Source: Antiquaquibacter oligotrophicus
GTDB taxonomy: Bacteria; Actinomycetota; Actinomycetes; Actinomycetales; Microbacteriaceae
DNA: 64,000 bases
Reading direction: 5' to 3'
NCBI RefSeq assembly: GCF_020535405.1
Contig: NZ_CP085036.1
Location: 2,356,001-2,420,000 of the forward strand
Shown: one piece after another, positions 8,746-17,227 of the stretch
Position numbering within the stretch: the first letter of the stretch is position 1
Layout of the letters: each line of letters opens with the position of its first letter
Notes under the pieces: model-generated
What the model was told of the DNA's origin: nothing
What the model saw: the letters and a program-made list of their open reading frames with translations, nothing else
The model's database searches: none
Program-made: the position numbers and the translations under genes

Positions 8746-8804
8746 CCGATGCCCGGGACGGGCATCGGCGCTGCGTCGCGGCGAAGGCCAGAAATGGCCT
8801 TCGC
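8746..8804. terminator. Two perfect hairpins between convergent genes
   Basis: The first hairpin pairs CCGATGCCC (8746-8754) with GGGCATCGG (8760-8768) around a 5-base loop. The second pairs GCGAAGGCCA (8781-8790) with TGGCCTTCGC (8795-8804) around a GAAA tetraloop. No U-tract follows either one. They lie between the convergent reductase and amidohydrolase genes and probably act as a bidirectional transcription barrier. Confidence 0.6.
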
Positions 8805-8821
8805 TCCTAGCTCCAGCGCGC

Positions 8822-10093
8822 TCAGCGACGTCCCACTCGACGGGCGAGGGATGCCACGAGCCCGCGTTCGTCGGCGGTGACGAGTTCGTAGTCCCGCACC
8901 ACGACCTGCCCAGCAACCACGACGTGGCGGGGACGCCGGCCAGGGGCCGCCCACAGCAAACCCGCTACGGGGTCGGCGACCCCGGCATCCGCGGCGCCCG
9001 ACACGTCCCACACGCACACATCGGCGGCCGATCCGACGCGCAGGTTGCCGAGCTCCGGTCGGCCGAGTCCCGCAGCCGAGCCCGCCATTGCCATCGCGAG
9101 CACCTCGCGGGCGGGCACGGGAGGCCCAACCAGCGGTGCGACCTGCATGGCGAGCCGAGCATCCGCGAGCAGGTGTCCTGCGTCGTTGCTGCCGCCGCCG
9201 CTCGTGCCGAGACCGACGGTGATTCCGGCGGCTTTCAGTGCGGCGACGGGGGCGATTCCCCAGCCCATCGGAAGGTCGCATCCGGGCGCGTGGGTCGCCG
9301 TGACCCCGGCAGCGGCGAGTCGCCCGATCTCCTCGGTCGACACGTCGCACAGATGGGCGAGCGTGACATCGTCGGCGATCCAGCCCCACTCGTCGAGCAG
9401 GTCGATCGGTCGCCGTCCGTACTGCTCGAGGGCAATGGCGACATCCACTTGCTCATTGGCTTGGGTGCGCCGCCTCAGCCCGTGCTGCGTCGCGACCTCC
9501 GCGAGAAGCTCGAAGGTCTCCCGCGAGTCGCTGTGCACACCAGCCGGACCCACGGCGAGCTGCAGCATGCCGTCGGCCGTGCGGGGGGCGAGTGCCGTCG
9601 CAATGGCGTCGGCGGATGCGGCAGCCTCCTGCGGATCATCGCGCGCCGAGCCGCGCACGAACACGAGCCTGGCCCCGAGTGCGCGGGCGGCATCCGCGGT
9701 GGCGGTCGCGATGGCGACAGTGTCCGCGCCGCTCGGCCACGTGAGGTGATGGTCCGCGACGGTAGTGACCCCGCACAGCAGCGCCTCGGCGAGGCCAACG
9801 GATGCTGCGACCGACGCGAGTTCGGCATCCACCCCCACCTCGGTGTAGGCCGCCGCCATCGTCGGCAGCCACTGCGCCATGGGCACACCGCGCGTGCCGG
9901 GGAGGGTGCGGAACGCCGTCTGGAGCAGGTGATGGTGGGCGTTGATGAGGCCGGGGGTGACGATGCATCCTGTCGCGTCGAGGATGTCCCCGCTCGCTGC
10001 ACCGGCCACGAGGCCGTCAGCGAGGTGGAGGTCGCCCGCCGTTTCGGTGTGTTCGTCGACGACGATGGCGGTGGCGCCGGTGATGGTCAGCAT
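8822..10093 (-). CDS. Amidohydrolase, 8-oxoguanine deaminase/TrzN-like, altered metal site
   Basis: A 423-residue amidohydrolase of the COG0402 type (8-oxoguanine deaminase, hydroxyatrazine hydrolases). The first metal motif INAHHHLLQT is normal, and LAHLCDV keeps the fourth-strand His. The usual H-x-x-E motif instead reads TQANEQ, with Gln replacing the metal-binding His. The loop usually read GVDGSASND here reads GTSGGGSND, with Ser in place of the conserved Asp. TrzN-type enzymes are known to lack that Asp, so the protein may still be active with different chemistry. It stands alone, convergent with the reductase and near the xanthine dehydrogenase genes, hinting at purine-like substrates. 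Confidence 0.75.
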   Translation of the reverse strand: MLTITGATAIVVDEHTETAGDLHLADGLVAGAASGDILDATGCIVTPGLINAHHHLLQTAFRTLPGTRGVPMAQWLPTMAAAYTEVGVDAELASVAASVGLAEALLCGVTTVADHHLTWPSGADTVAIATATADAARALGARLVFVRGSARDDPQEAAASADAIATALAPRTADGMLQLAVGPAGVHSDSRETFELLAEVATQHGLRRRTQANEQVDVAIALEQYGRRPIDLLDEWGWIADDVTLAHLCDVSTEEIGRLAAAGVTATHAPGCDLPMGWGIAPVAALKAAGITVGLGTSGGGSNDAGHLLADARLAMQVAPLVGPPVPAREVLAMAMAGSAAGLGRPELGNLRVGSAADVCVWDVSGAADAGVADPVAGLLWAAPGRRPRHVVVAGQVVVRDYELVTADERGLVASLARRVGRR

Positions 10094-10135
10094 GCTGACG
10101 TTTTTACCAGCGCTGTGTGTCGCCGGTGTATCGCG

Positions 10136-10396
10136 CTAGTCGCCGTAGTGATACCGGCAGCCCGCGATCCGGACCTCGTCGCCTTCGATGCGGTAGACCA
10201 GCCGATGCTCGTCGGTTATGCGGCGCGACCAGTAACCGTGGAAGCCGTGCTTGAGTGCTTCCGGCTTACCGATGCCCTCGTTGCCATTGCGGGAGATGTC
10301 TCGCAGCAGCAGGTTGATGCGCTTGAGCACCTTTCGATCCTGGGTCTGCCACCACTCGTAGTCCAGCCAGGCACTCTCGTGCCACACGTACTTCAC
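10136..10396 (-). CDS. yoeB: YoeB/Txe-type mRNA interferase toxin
   Basis: An 86-residue ribosome-dependent ribonuclease toxin. The sequence follows YoeB closely: W..YE.W..QD.K.L.RIN.L..D, then GIGKPEALKHGFHGYWSRRITDEHRLVY, and it ends in CRYHY. The Glu, Arg and C-terminal His/Tyr catalytic positions are present. It begins at GTG overlapping the stop of the antitoxin by four bases (GTGA), the normal antitoxin-first order, so expression is coupled to its neutraliser. Confidence 0.93.
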   Translation of the reverse strand: MKYVWHESAWLDYEWWQTQDRKVLKRINLLLRDISRNGNEGIGKPEALKHGFHGYWSRRITDEHRLVYRIEGDEVRIAGCRYHYGD

Positions 10397-10644
10397 TCGA
10401 CGAGGTCGTGGGCGACCCCAGAGCCCGACTCGAGTTCATCGATCGCGCGAAGCAGGCGGCGTGCGTTCGCCGGGCTGCGCAAGAGGTACGCGGTCTCCTT
10501 GAGTGATTCGTAGTCATCGAGGGACACCATGACGACGGGCTCGTGACCAGCGCGCGTGATGATGATCTCCTCGCGGTTGTCGACAACGGCCGAGAGAACT
10601 TCGGCGTAGCGTGCTCGCGACTCGGAGTAGCTGATGCTGCGCAT
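10393..10644 (-). CDS. yefM: YefM/Phd-family antitoxin
   Basis: An 83-residue antitoxin with the Phd/YefM N-terminal DNA-binding fold (MRSISYSESRARYAEVLSAV, then IIITRAGHEPVVMVSLDDYESL) and a flexible C-terminal tail that would wrap YoeB. It is the first gene of a two-gene operon. A TGTACA-based dyad lies about ten bases upstream of its start, matching the core of characterised YefM operators, so autorepression by the YefM-YoeB complex is expected. Confidence 0.93.
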   Translation of the reverse strand: MRSISYSESRARYAEVLSAVVDNREEIIITRAGHEPVVMVSLDDYESLKETAYLLRSPANARRLLRAIDELESGSGVAHDLVE

Positions 10645-10652
10645 GAATGAAT

Positions 10653-10669
10653 TGTACAGGATTCTGTAC
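10653..10669. promoter_or_regulatory. YefM-type operator
   Basis: The inverted repeat GTACAG - GATT - CTGTAC includes the hexamer TGTACA, the known core of YefM-YoeB operators. It sits directly upstream of the yefM start at 10644 and also in front of the divergent xdhC-like gene at 10713. Confidence 0.7.
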
Positions 10670-10712
10670 GTCGCGTGATGCGCCCGAAATGCCCGTGTGC
10701 GACGCTGGGGGA

Positions 10713-11630
10713 ATGCACGAGATCGCGGATCGCCTCCTCGCCGCTGCGGCGGCCGGGCATCCCATCGCGGTCGCCACGGCGATCTCCGTCGAGGGGAGCG
10801 CCCCGCGCACCGTCGGCACCTCCATGGCTTACGACGGAATCGCCGTCATCGGCTCTATCGCCGGCGGATGTGTCGAAGGTGCCGTCGTCGACGCGTGCGA
10901 AGAGGTGCTCGCCGACGGCCGCCCGCGCACCGTCGAGTACGGGGTCGACGACGAGACGGCGTTCAGCGTCGGGCTTACGTGCGGTGGCCAACTGCGCATC
11001 CACGTGCAACTGCTCGACGATCGCCTGCTCGGTGCGCTCCGCGAGTCGCAGCCGCTCGAGGTGTGCCGCGACTACACGGAACCCGCGCCCGTGCAACGGC
11101 GCATGATCATCGTCGGTGCGATGGAGTTCTCCGCCGCGCTCTCCGCGGCGGCACGGATGCTCGGCTACGCGGTCACGGTGTGCGACCCAAGGCCGCTCTT
11201 CGCGACCCCGGAACGGTTTCCCGGGGCGTCCGTTGTGGTGCAGTGGCCTACCGAGTACCTCCGGTCGGTCGACCTCGACAACAACACTGCGGTGTGCGTT
11301 CTGAGCCACGACTGGCGGTTCGACTCCGAAGTGCTCGCCATGGCGCTGTCCTCGGGCGCGGGTTACGTCGGCGCGATGGGGTCGCGTCGCACGCACGAGA
11401 GACGTGTCGCGTCGTTGAAGGAACTCGGGGTAGGCGGCGAGGCGATCGCGCGGCTGCACTCGCCGATCGGACTGGATGTTGGGGCATCCACCCCCGAGGA
11501 GACGGCCGTGTCGATCCTCGCGGAGGTTCTCGCGGTGCGCACCGGCGCGAGCACCCGCTCCCTCGCGTCAACCCAGGGCCCCATCCACTCCGGGACGTCG
11601 CTCAGCGTCGCCCCGCGCGCTGAGGTTTGA
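10713..11630 (+). CDS. xdhC: XdhC/CoxI family protein
   Basis: A 305-residue XdhC-type maturation factor, which in known systems binds and sulfurates the molybdenum cofactor before insertion into xanthine-dehydrogenase enzymes. It shows the N-terminal XdhC_CoxI domain (SVEGSAPRTVGTSMAY, GSIAGGCVEGAVV, LTCGG) and the C-terminal Rossmann domain ending in GAMGSRRTHERR and HSPIGLDVGA. The start chosen is ATG at 10713, giving MHEIADRLL; the 22 upstream in-frame residues do not look like protein. It is convergent with the Mo hydroxylase genes it probably serves. Its last codons and stop lie inside a dispersed repeat element. Confidence 0.88.
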   Translation: MHEIADRLLAAAAAGHPIAVATAISVEGSAPRTVGTSMAYDGIAVIGSIAGGCVEGAVVDACEEVLADGRPRTVEYGVDDETAFSVGLTCGGQLRIHVQLLDDRLLGALRESQPLEVCRDYTEPAPVQRRMIIVGAMEFSAALSAAARMLGYAVTVCDPRPLFATPERFPGASVVVQWPTEYLRSVDLDNNTAVCVLSHDWRFDSEVLAMALSSGAGYVGAMGSRRTHERRVASLKELGVGGEAIARLHSPIGLDVGASTPEETAVSILAEVLAVRTGASTRSLASTQGPIHSGTSLSVAPRAEV

Positions 11631-11681
11631 GCCTGGCGCGGCCGTTTATACCTGCGCGCGGTCGGTAAACCTGCGCGCGAC
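11594..11681. repeat. Dispersed inverted-repeat element, copy 1
   Basis: The copy begins GACGTCGCTCAGCG and contains facing arms CGCGCTGAGGTTT and AAACCTGCGCGCG. Related copies lie at 28564-28654 and 56823-56917. This one starts inside xdhC and supplies its final codons and stop, then fills most of the gap to the convergent Mo hydroxylase gene. It may act as a terminator or a REP-like element. Confidence 0.7.
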
Positions 11682-11695
11682 GATGACGGCGAACG

Positions 11696-14305
11696 TCAGC
11701 CGTTGACGAGGCGCCACAGGCGGTCGCGCGACATCGGCAGTTCGAACGGACGAATGCCGAGCGCATCGCGTACCGCGTTGGCGAGGGCCGGGGCCACCGG
11801 GTTGTACGGCGCCTCGCTCATGGACTTCGCGCCGAGCGGGCCCAACTCGTCGAAGGTGTCGGCGAAGTACGTCTCGGTGTACGGCACATCCGCGAACTGG
11901 GGGATGTGGTAATTCCGCAAGGCCGCGGTCGTCACGGTACCCGCGCCGTCGAGTCGCACTTCCTCGTAGAGCGATGAACCGATCGCCTGTGCGGTTCCAC
12001 CCTCGAGTTGGCCGCGGAGTTGCTCCGGGTTGAGCACGGTTCCGGCATCCGCCGCCTGCACAGACTGCAGGATGCGCACCTCGCCGGTCGCGGGATTCAC
12101 CGCAACCCGGAACCCGTGCACGTTGAACGCGACCGAGCGCGGCGTTCCGTCGTTGCGCCCGCGCCCCATGAGCCCCGGGATCCGCCCCTGCGCGGCGATC
12201 TGCTCCCGCAGGTCCACGGCAGCGGCGTACAGCGCCTTGCCCGCGACGACGACCCCAGCGGACCCGAAGGCTCCCGTGTCGTAGGCGACGGCATCCGTGT
12301 CGGACTGCACGATCCGCACCTGTTCGGGTGTGAGACCCAGAACGGATGCCACGAGCTGGGCGTGGACGGTGGTTGTGCCGTTGCCGAACTCGGCCGTGCC
12401 GACACGAATCTCGACGTCGCCGCCCTCGAGGAGGGTCACCGTTCCTTCCGCGAAGTGACCGCGGGGCGGCAAGGTGGCGATCATCGAGAGCGCCATCCCT
12501 CGTCCGACCGGCCACCCGGCCGGAGCGTCGAGGCCGCGACCCGAGCCGAGCGCTTCCTCCACGATGTTGAGGCACTGATCGAGACCGTAGCTGTTGAGGC
12601 CGAGATCGGATTCCTCGTCAGGATCGGCGACCACCATGCGGTCGCCGGGCACGATCACGTTCCGTCGGCGCAGCTCGAAGGGGTCGATGCCGAGTTCCCT
12701 CGCGAGCTCGTCCATGGCCGATTCGATGGCGAAGATCACCTGACCGAGCCCGTATCCGCGGAACGCTCCCGATGGAAGGTTGTTGGTGTAGACCGACTGA
12801 GCGTGGATGCGCTTGTTTGTGCAGCGGTAGACCGAGACGGATTCGTGGATCGAGTGGTACATCACCCCAATGCCGTGGTTGCCGTAGGCACCCGTGTCCA
12901 TGAGCTGTTCGATGTCCATGGCGGTGAGAATCCCGTCGGCGTCGGCCGCGAGGGTCACGCTCACGCGCATCGGGTGTCGCGGTGAGGTCACGGTGAACTC
13001 CTGTTCGCGCGTGAGTTCGAGTTGCACGGCGCGACCCGTCTTGAGTACCGCGAGGGTGACGAGGTCTTCGGTGTAGAGCTCCTGCTTACCGCCGAAGCCG
13101 CCGCCCACACGACCCGTGAAGACCCTCACCCGTTCCTGCTCGAGGCCGAAGATGTGGCAGAGCTCATCGCGCACCAGGTACGGCACCTGGCTGGAGGTGC
13201 GCAGCACCAGTCGTCCGTCGGAGTCGAGCCAGCCGCGTGTTGCGTGTGTCTCGAGGGCGGCGTGGTTGACACGAGAGGTCTGCCACGTTCCGGTGACGGA
13301 TGCCGCGGCATCCGCTATCGCGCGTTCGACGTCTCCCGTCTCACCCGAGAACTCGGCGAGGGTATTGCGCCCGGCATCGAGGATGCGCTGGTCTGCACCC
13401 TTGTCGCCGTGCACGAGCGGCGCGCCCGGTTCTCGGGCGACGACGGGGTCGAACACGGCCGGGAGTTCTTCGTAGTCGACAACGATCGCGGCGAGGGCGA
13501 GTTCCGCTTCGGCCAGGGATTCGGCGACGACGGCGGCCACACGCTGGCCGCGGTAGCGCACGACGGTGTCGAAGACGAGGGTGTCGTCCGGGTCGTCGGT
13601 TCGGTGCTCGTGGCGGCCGGTGGAGAACAGCGTCGTGGGGGAGTCCCGGTAGTCGAGGACCGCGATCACACCCGGCATGGCGAGGGCGGCCGTCGAGTTG
13701 ATCGATCGTATGCGCGCATGGGCATATGGGCTCGCGAGCACCGCGAGGTGCGCAAGCGAGGTGGTGGTGAAGTCGAGTGTGTAGGGCTCACGGCCGGCAA
13801 CGACGCGGCGTGCGGCCGGCGCTGCGACCGATCGGCCAGCTGCCTCGCCCTCGGCGACGGTCTCGGTATTGGCGACACCGCAGATGGCGTCGCGGATGCT
13901 GCGATACCCCGTGCACCGGCACAGGTTGCCCTTGAGCAGCCGGGGCAGCTCCTCCTCGTCGACGGCACCCTCGGCCGTGATCGCCGCCGCGGTGACGACC
14001 ATCCCGGCCGTGCAGAACCCGCACTGGAATCCGCCTGCCTTGACGAAACTCTCCTGTACGGGGTGCAGGTGTTCCGGGTCTCCGAGTCCCGCCACCGTTG
14101 TCACATCCGCACCCTCGAGGCGTTGTGCCGGGTAGATACAGGAATGGATGGCGCTGCCGTCGAGCAGCACGGTGCACGCGCCGCAGTCGCCGGCGTCGCA
14201 GCCTTTCTTGACCTCGTAATGCTCGAGTTCGCGCAGGAGGGTGCGCAGCACTTGACCCGGTCGTGGTTCGGTTTCGACGGGTTCGCCGTTGACGGTGAAT
14301 CTCAC
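11696..14305 (-). CDS. Xanthine-dehydrogenase-type molybdenum hydroxylase, fused [2Fe-2S] and Mo subunits
   Basis: An 869-residue fusion of the iron-sulfur and molybdopterin subunits of a xanthine-dehydrogenase-like enzyme. Residues 1-80 are a plant-type ferredoxin with Cys36, 41, 44 and 56. A second [2Fe-2S] domain follows with QCGFCTAGM and LCRCTGY. From about residue 170 the Mo-binding domain runs to the end, with GRVGGGFGGKQ, SGAFRGYG, and GAKSMSEAPYNPVAPALANAV carrying the catalytic Glu. The GTG start overlaps the FAD-subunit stop. Purines are likely substrates given the nearby genes, but other N-heterocycles are possible. Confidence 0.87.
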   Translation of the reverse strand: MRFTVNGEPVETEPRPGQVLRTLLRELEHYEVKKGCDAGDCGACTVLLDGSAIHSCIYPAQRLEGADVTTVAGLGDPEHLHPVQESFVKAGGFQCGFCTAGMVVTAAAITAEGAVDEEELPRLLKGNLCRCTGYRSIRDAICGVANTETVAEGEAAGRSVAAPAARRVVAGREPYTLDFTTTSLAHLAVLASPYAHARIRSINSTAALAMPGVIAVLDYRDSPTTLFSTGRHEHRTDDPDDTLVFDTVVRYRGQRVAAVVAESLAEAELALAAIVVDYEELPAVFDPVVAREPGAPLVHGDKGADQRILDAGRNTLAEFSGETGDVERAIADAAASVTGTWQTSRVNHAALETHATRGWLDSDGRLVLRTSSQVPYLVRDELCHIFGLEQERVRVFTGRVGGGFGGKQELYTEDLVTLAVLKTGRAVQLELTREQEFTVTSPRHPMRVSVTLAADADGILTAMDIEQLMDTGAYGNHGIGVMYHSIHESVSVYRCTNKRIHAQSVYTNNLPSGAFRGYGLGQVIFAIESAMDELARELGIDPFELRRRNVIVPGDRMVVADPDEESDLGLNSYGLDQCLNIVEEALGSGRGLDAPAGWPVGRGMALSMIATLPPRGHFAEGTVTLLEGGDVEIRVGTAEFGNGTTTVHAQLVASVLGLTPEQVRIVQSDTDAVAYDTGAFGSAGVVVAGKALYAAAVDLREQIAAQGRIPGLMGRGRNDGTPRSVAFNVHGFRVAVNPATGEVRILQSVQAADAGTVLNPEQLRGQLEGGTAQAIGSSLYEEVRLDGAGTVTTAALRNYHIPQFADVPYTETYFADTFDELGPLGAKSMSEAPYNPVAPALANAVRDALGIRPFELPMSRDRLWRLVNG

Positions 14306-15078
14306 GACAACTCCTCCCGAAGCTCCTCAGCGAAGCGCAGACTCATCGCGCGCCGCCAGTCGGGGGCCCCGTGGGCGTCGTCGTACCAGTCGTCGATGCC
14401 GTCGACCGCGTCGGCGAGTGTGCGACTGTCGGGCGAGCTTGCGAAACGGAGCACGTACGGCCTGGGTGTTCCCCCGGTCACCCCAAAGACCGTTTCTCCG
14501 GAGGTTTCGCGTCGCGCGGTCACGAGCGTGCCCGTTCTCCCCAGCGGGGATAAGGCAATTCGCCGGAAGCCCTGACGCGACGAGAGCGAATGCTCCGGAA
14601 AAATGATCGAGCGGAGCACTTCGCCCGGCACGAGCGCTGTGTGCTGCACGCCGAGCACGAACTCGGATGCGGGCATCCGTCGTTCCCCGTCGGCCGACCA
14701 GATCACGACCTCGGCGTCGAGGGCGACGGCGAGCGACGTCATGGGGCCGGCGGGCAACGCGGTTGCGATATTGCCGCCCACCGTGGCGATGTGCTGAATC
14801 TTCCACGATGCGAGGAGCGAGTCGGCACACAGCGGGAACAGGGGTGAGTCTGGCAAGGCCCGCAGCGTTGCGATGGTGCACGTGGCGGCGATCTCGAGGG
14901 ATCCGTCGTCGTGTCGCACGACCGGGTCCCAGCCGAAGCCCAAGAGGTCGAGTACTTCGGTCACTCCGGGCTGAGGCTCCGAGAACAACCACGTGCCGCC
15001 ACCGATGACGCGGGCACCCAAGGCGAGGTCACTCCGGGTGGTAGCCACCCTGTACTCGCGAACGCCGACCAGATCCAT
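14302..15078 (-). CDS. Molybdenum hydroxylase FAD-binding subunit
   Basis: A 258-residue FAD subunit of the xanthine dehydrogenase/CoxM family. VIGGGTWLFSE and ATVGGNIATALPAGPMTSL are the two FAD-binding motifs, and the C-terminal CO_deh_flav_C region follows. It is transcribed first and overlaps the large fused subunit by four bases (GTGA), so the two form one enzyme: Mo centre to two iron-sulfur clusters to FAD to NAD or oxygen. Confidence 0.87.
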   Translation of the reverse strand: MDLVGVREYRVATTRSDLALGARVIGGGTWLFSEPQPGVTEVLDLLGFGWDPVVRHDDGSLEIAATCTIATLRALPDSPLFPLCADSLLASWKIQHIATVGGNIATALPAGPMTSLAVALDAEVVIWSADGERRMPASEFVLGVQHTALVPGEVLRSIIFPEHSLSSRQGFRRIALSPLGRTGTLVTARRETSGETVFGVTGGTPRPYVLRFASSPDSRTLADAVDGIDDWYDDAHGAPDWRRAMSLRFAEELREELS

Positions 15079-15163
15079 TGTTCATGCAGTCAACATCATT
15101 TCTGTGTCGGCGGCGTTACATGACGTGCCGGTCCGACGCTCGGCGAAGGAGGATACTGAAGGG

Positions 15164-15673
15164 GTGACCGTCCTGACGCAGATTCGTATCTGGTTGGCGA
15201 TCTTCATCGCCGCACTCGTGGTCAGCGGGGTGACGGCGTTCCCCCTCGAGACGGAGCTGCGCATCGGTTCCGACATCCTGCAGGCTTCCCCGGCACCTCA
15301 GTGGCTGCCGGGTCTCGTGCAGTGGATCGAGCAGGTTCGCGACGGCCTCATCGCAACAAACGACGCGTACCCGTTCCTCGCCTACGGCACCGACTGGCTC
15401 GCGTTCGCGCACCTCGTCATCGCGATCCTCTTCATCGGTCCATGGCGCGACCCGGTGCGCAACGTGTGGGTGATCCACTGGGGGATGATCGCCTGCATCG
15501 CCGTCATTCCGCTTGCCATCATCGCGGGGCCGATCCGCGGCATCCCGTGGGGATGGACGCTCATCGACATCTCGTTCGGGGTGTTCGGCATCATCCCGCT
15601 GCTCATCGTGCTGCGGCTCATTCGCCGGCTGGAACGGGAGCAGTCAGCGGTCAGCCCACTTCCAGCGCAGTAA
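15164..15673 (+). CDS. Membrane protein, four predicted helices, unknown function
   Basis: A 169-residue integral membrane protein with hydrophobic segments near residues 5-22, 80-97, 103-122 and 132-152. An extracytoplasmic stretch of about 55 residues lies between the first two. A GTG start at 15164 follows an AAGGAGG ribosome site. The 3' end overlaps the convergent zinc-ribbon gene by 23 bases. No family motif is recognised; conserved Trp and Pro residues in DWLAFAH and GPIRGIPWGW may be functional. Position next to redox genes could mean a quinone- or haem-linked role, but only four His are visible. Confidence 0.65.
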   Translation: MTVLTQIRIWLAIFIAALVVSGVTAFPLETELRIGSDILQASPAPQWLPGLVQWIEQVRDGLIATNDAYPFLAYGTDWLAFAHLVIAILFIGPWRDPVRNVWVIHWGMIACIAVIPLAIIAGPIRGIPWGWTLIDISFGVFGIIPLLIVLRLIRRLEREQSAVSPLPAQ

Positions 15674-15902
15674 CCCCGCGTAGGTCCACCCGCAGGCGCT
15701 CTCCCGCCTGCACGAGGGTCATGAGCACGTCGTCGCACACGTGGCAGCGCACACACCATCCGGGCGCGGCGTCGTAGACGACCGCTTCGGCGAGCACAGA
15801 GACGTCTCCGCAGTGTGCGCACCGCCCCGTGGCGGTGGTCATATCGGCGCGGAAGAGCTCCGAGAGGGGACCGGCCAGCACGTTGCCATCGAGGTGTGTC
15901 AT
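15651..15902 (-). CDS. DUF6510-type zinc-ribbon protein
   Basis: An 83-residue small protein with two CxxC pairs (GRCAHCGD and CVRCHVCDD) arranged as a zinc ribbon, matching the DUF6510 family as I recall it. ATG at 15902 is chosen because it overlaps the stop of the preceding flavin reductase gene (ATGA). It forms a three-gene module with that reductase and the sulfite-oxidase-like Mo protein. Function is unknown; a metal-binding assembly or electron-transfer helper is plausible. Confidence 0.7.
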   Translation of the reverse strand: MTHLDGNVLAGPLSELFRADMTTATGRCAHCGDVSVLAEAVVYDAAPGWCVRCHVCDDVLMTLVQAGERLRVDLRGVTALEVG

Positions 15903-16606
15903 CCGCCGAACCTCTCCGTTTTGATCGTCTCGGCCGGGTAGCCGAGTTCCACGAGCCACGTCGCGACGGCCTCAACGAAGGCGGTTGGCCCGCACACGAA
16001 AAACGCCGGGGTCTCCGACACGGGGAACACGGATGCCGCGAGCCGATCTTTCGTCAGTCGCCCTGGCCCCGTCGGCCATCCCGCGGGGACGGCTCTCGTG
16101 TAGACGTAGTCGACCTGCACGCCGGAACCCGCGAGTTCCTCGCGGTAGAACACGTCATCCGGCGTGCGAACCGAGTACAGCATTCGGAAGGGGGCATCCG
16201 ACCCGGATGCCGTGTGTGACCGCACCATCGACACGAGGGGTACCACACCAGAACCGCCGGCGATGAGTTGCACGGGGCCGGTCTGCTCGGGTTTCCAGAC
16301 GAACCATCCGCCGAGCGGACCGCGAAGCTCGAGCATGTCGCCGGGTTGCACGTCATCGACGAGGTACGGGGAGACCTCACCGGTCGGCAGCTTGTCGACG
16401 GCGAGTTCCACGAGTTCGGCCGGCCCAACCGAGGCGATCGAGTACGAGCGCACTGCCTGGTAACCGTCGGGTGCCGTAAGCCTCACGTCGACGTGCTGAC
16501 CGGCGATGTTGCCCGGCCACCCGGGCAGGGACACGGTGATGCTGCGACCGCTGGGGGTCAGCGTCGACGTCGACTCAACCGTGCCCACAAGCCAGCGCCC
16601 TACCAA
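15899..16606 (-). CDS. FAD/NAD(P)-binding ferredoxin-reductase-like oxidoreductase
   Basis: A reductase of about 235 residues of the ferredoxin-NADP reductase family, without an attached iron-sulfur domain. YQAVRSYSIASV is the flavin site, LIAGGSGVVPLVSMVR the NAD(P) phosphate site, and FVCGPTAFVEAVATWL the terminal motif. The start taken is TTG at 16606, which overlaps the stop of the Mo-protein gene by seven bases and follows an AGGAAGAG site. GTG at 16588 is the alternative. It probably supplies or accepts electrons for the sulfite-oxidase-like protein. Confidence 0.82.
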   Translation of the reverse strand: MVGRWLVGTVESTSTLTPSGRSITVSLPGWPGNIAGQHVDVRLTAPDGYQAVRSYSIASVGPAELVELAVDKLPTGEVSPYLVDDVQPGDMLELRGPLGGWFVWKPEQTGPVQLIAGGSGVVPLVSMVRSHTASGSDAPFRMLYSVRTPDDVFYREELAGSGVQVDYVYTRAVPAGWPTGPGRLTKDRLAASVFPVSETPAFFVCGPTAFVEAVATWLVELGYPAETIKTERFGG

Positions 16607-17190
16607 TACCGCTCTTCCTGCCAGGGGTCGCCGTACATGTGGTAGCCGTTCTGTTCCCAGAACCCGGGCTCGTCTTGCGGCAGCATCTCGAGGCCGCGCA
16701 CCCATTTTGCGCTCTTCCAGAAGTACAGGTGCGGCACGAGGAGGCGAGCGGGGCCGCCGTGCTCGGGGTGGAGGGGCTCGCCGTCGAACTCGAACGCGAT
16801 CCAGGCTTTGCCGTCGAGCAGGTCCTCGAGTGGCACGTTGGTGGTGTATCCGCCGTACGAGTGGGCCATCGTGAACTCGTAACTCGTGTCCACATCGGCG
16901 AAGAGAGTGTCGAGCGAGACCCCGCGCCAGCTGGTGCCGAGTTTCGACCAGCGGGTGACGCAGTGGATGTCCGTTCCCACCTCCTCGATGGGCAACGCCA
17001 TAAATTGTTCCCACGTCCACGAGTAGCGCTTGGTCTCGGTGGAGATGGTGAATTGCCAGTCCTCGGTGGCGATCTCCGGGGTGGGTCCCGCGGAGAGCAC
17101 CGGGAAGTCCTCGGTGAGGTACTGACCGGGCGGAAGATCGGGGTTATTGTCCCGGCCCCGGCCGGAGAATCCTCGCGTGAAGATGGTCAT
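16600..17190 (-). CDS. Sulfite-oxidase-like molybdopterin protein, cytoplasmic
   Basis: A 196-residue protein consisting of only the oxidoreductase molybdopterin-binding domain of the sulfite oxidase/MsrP family. DIHCVTRWS carries the Cys that binds Mo, and HGGPARLLVPHLYFWKSAKWV is the second conserved block. No signal peptide or Tat motif is seen, unlike MsrP, so it should stay in the cytoplasm. No haem or dimerisation domain follows. It leads a three-gene module and lies only 37 bases from the divergent moaA start, linking it to cofactor supply. Confidence 0.85.
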   Translation of the reverse strand: MTIFTRGFSGRGRDNNPDLPPGQYLTEDFPVLSAGPTPEIATEDWQFTISTETKRYSWTWEQFMALPIEEVGTDIHCVTRWSKLGTSWRGVSLDTLFADVDTSYEFTMAHSYGGYTTNVPLEDLLDGKAWIAFEFDGEPLHPEHGGPARLLVPHLYFWKSAKWVRGLEMLPQDEPGFWEQNGYHMYGDPWQEERYW

Positions 17191-17227
17191 GGTTCAGAGT
17201 ATCCAGTTCGCGACTTAGGGTGAAGAG

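Noticed and set aside
10266..11459. 397-codon minus-strand frame across yefM and xdhC
   Set aside because: Overlaps three clear genes and has composition of a shadow frame.
15651..15673. Possible frame error where the membrane protein and zinc-ribbon gene overlap
   Set aside because: They are convergent with a 23-base overlap of the 3' ends, and both reading frames look intact.
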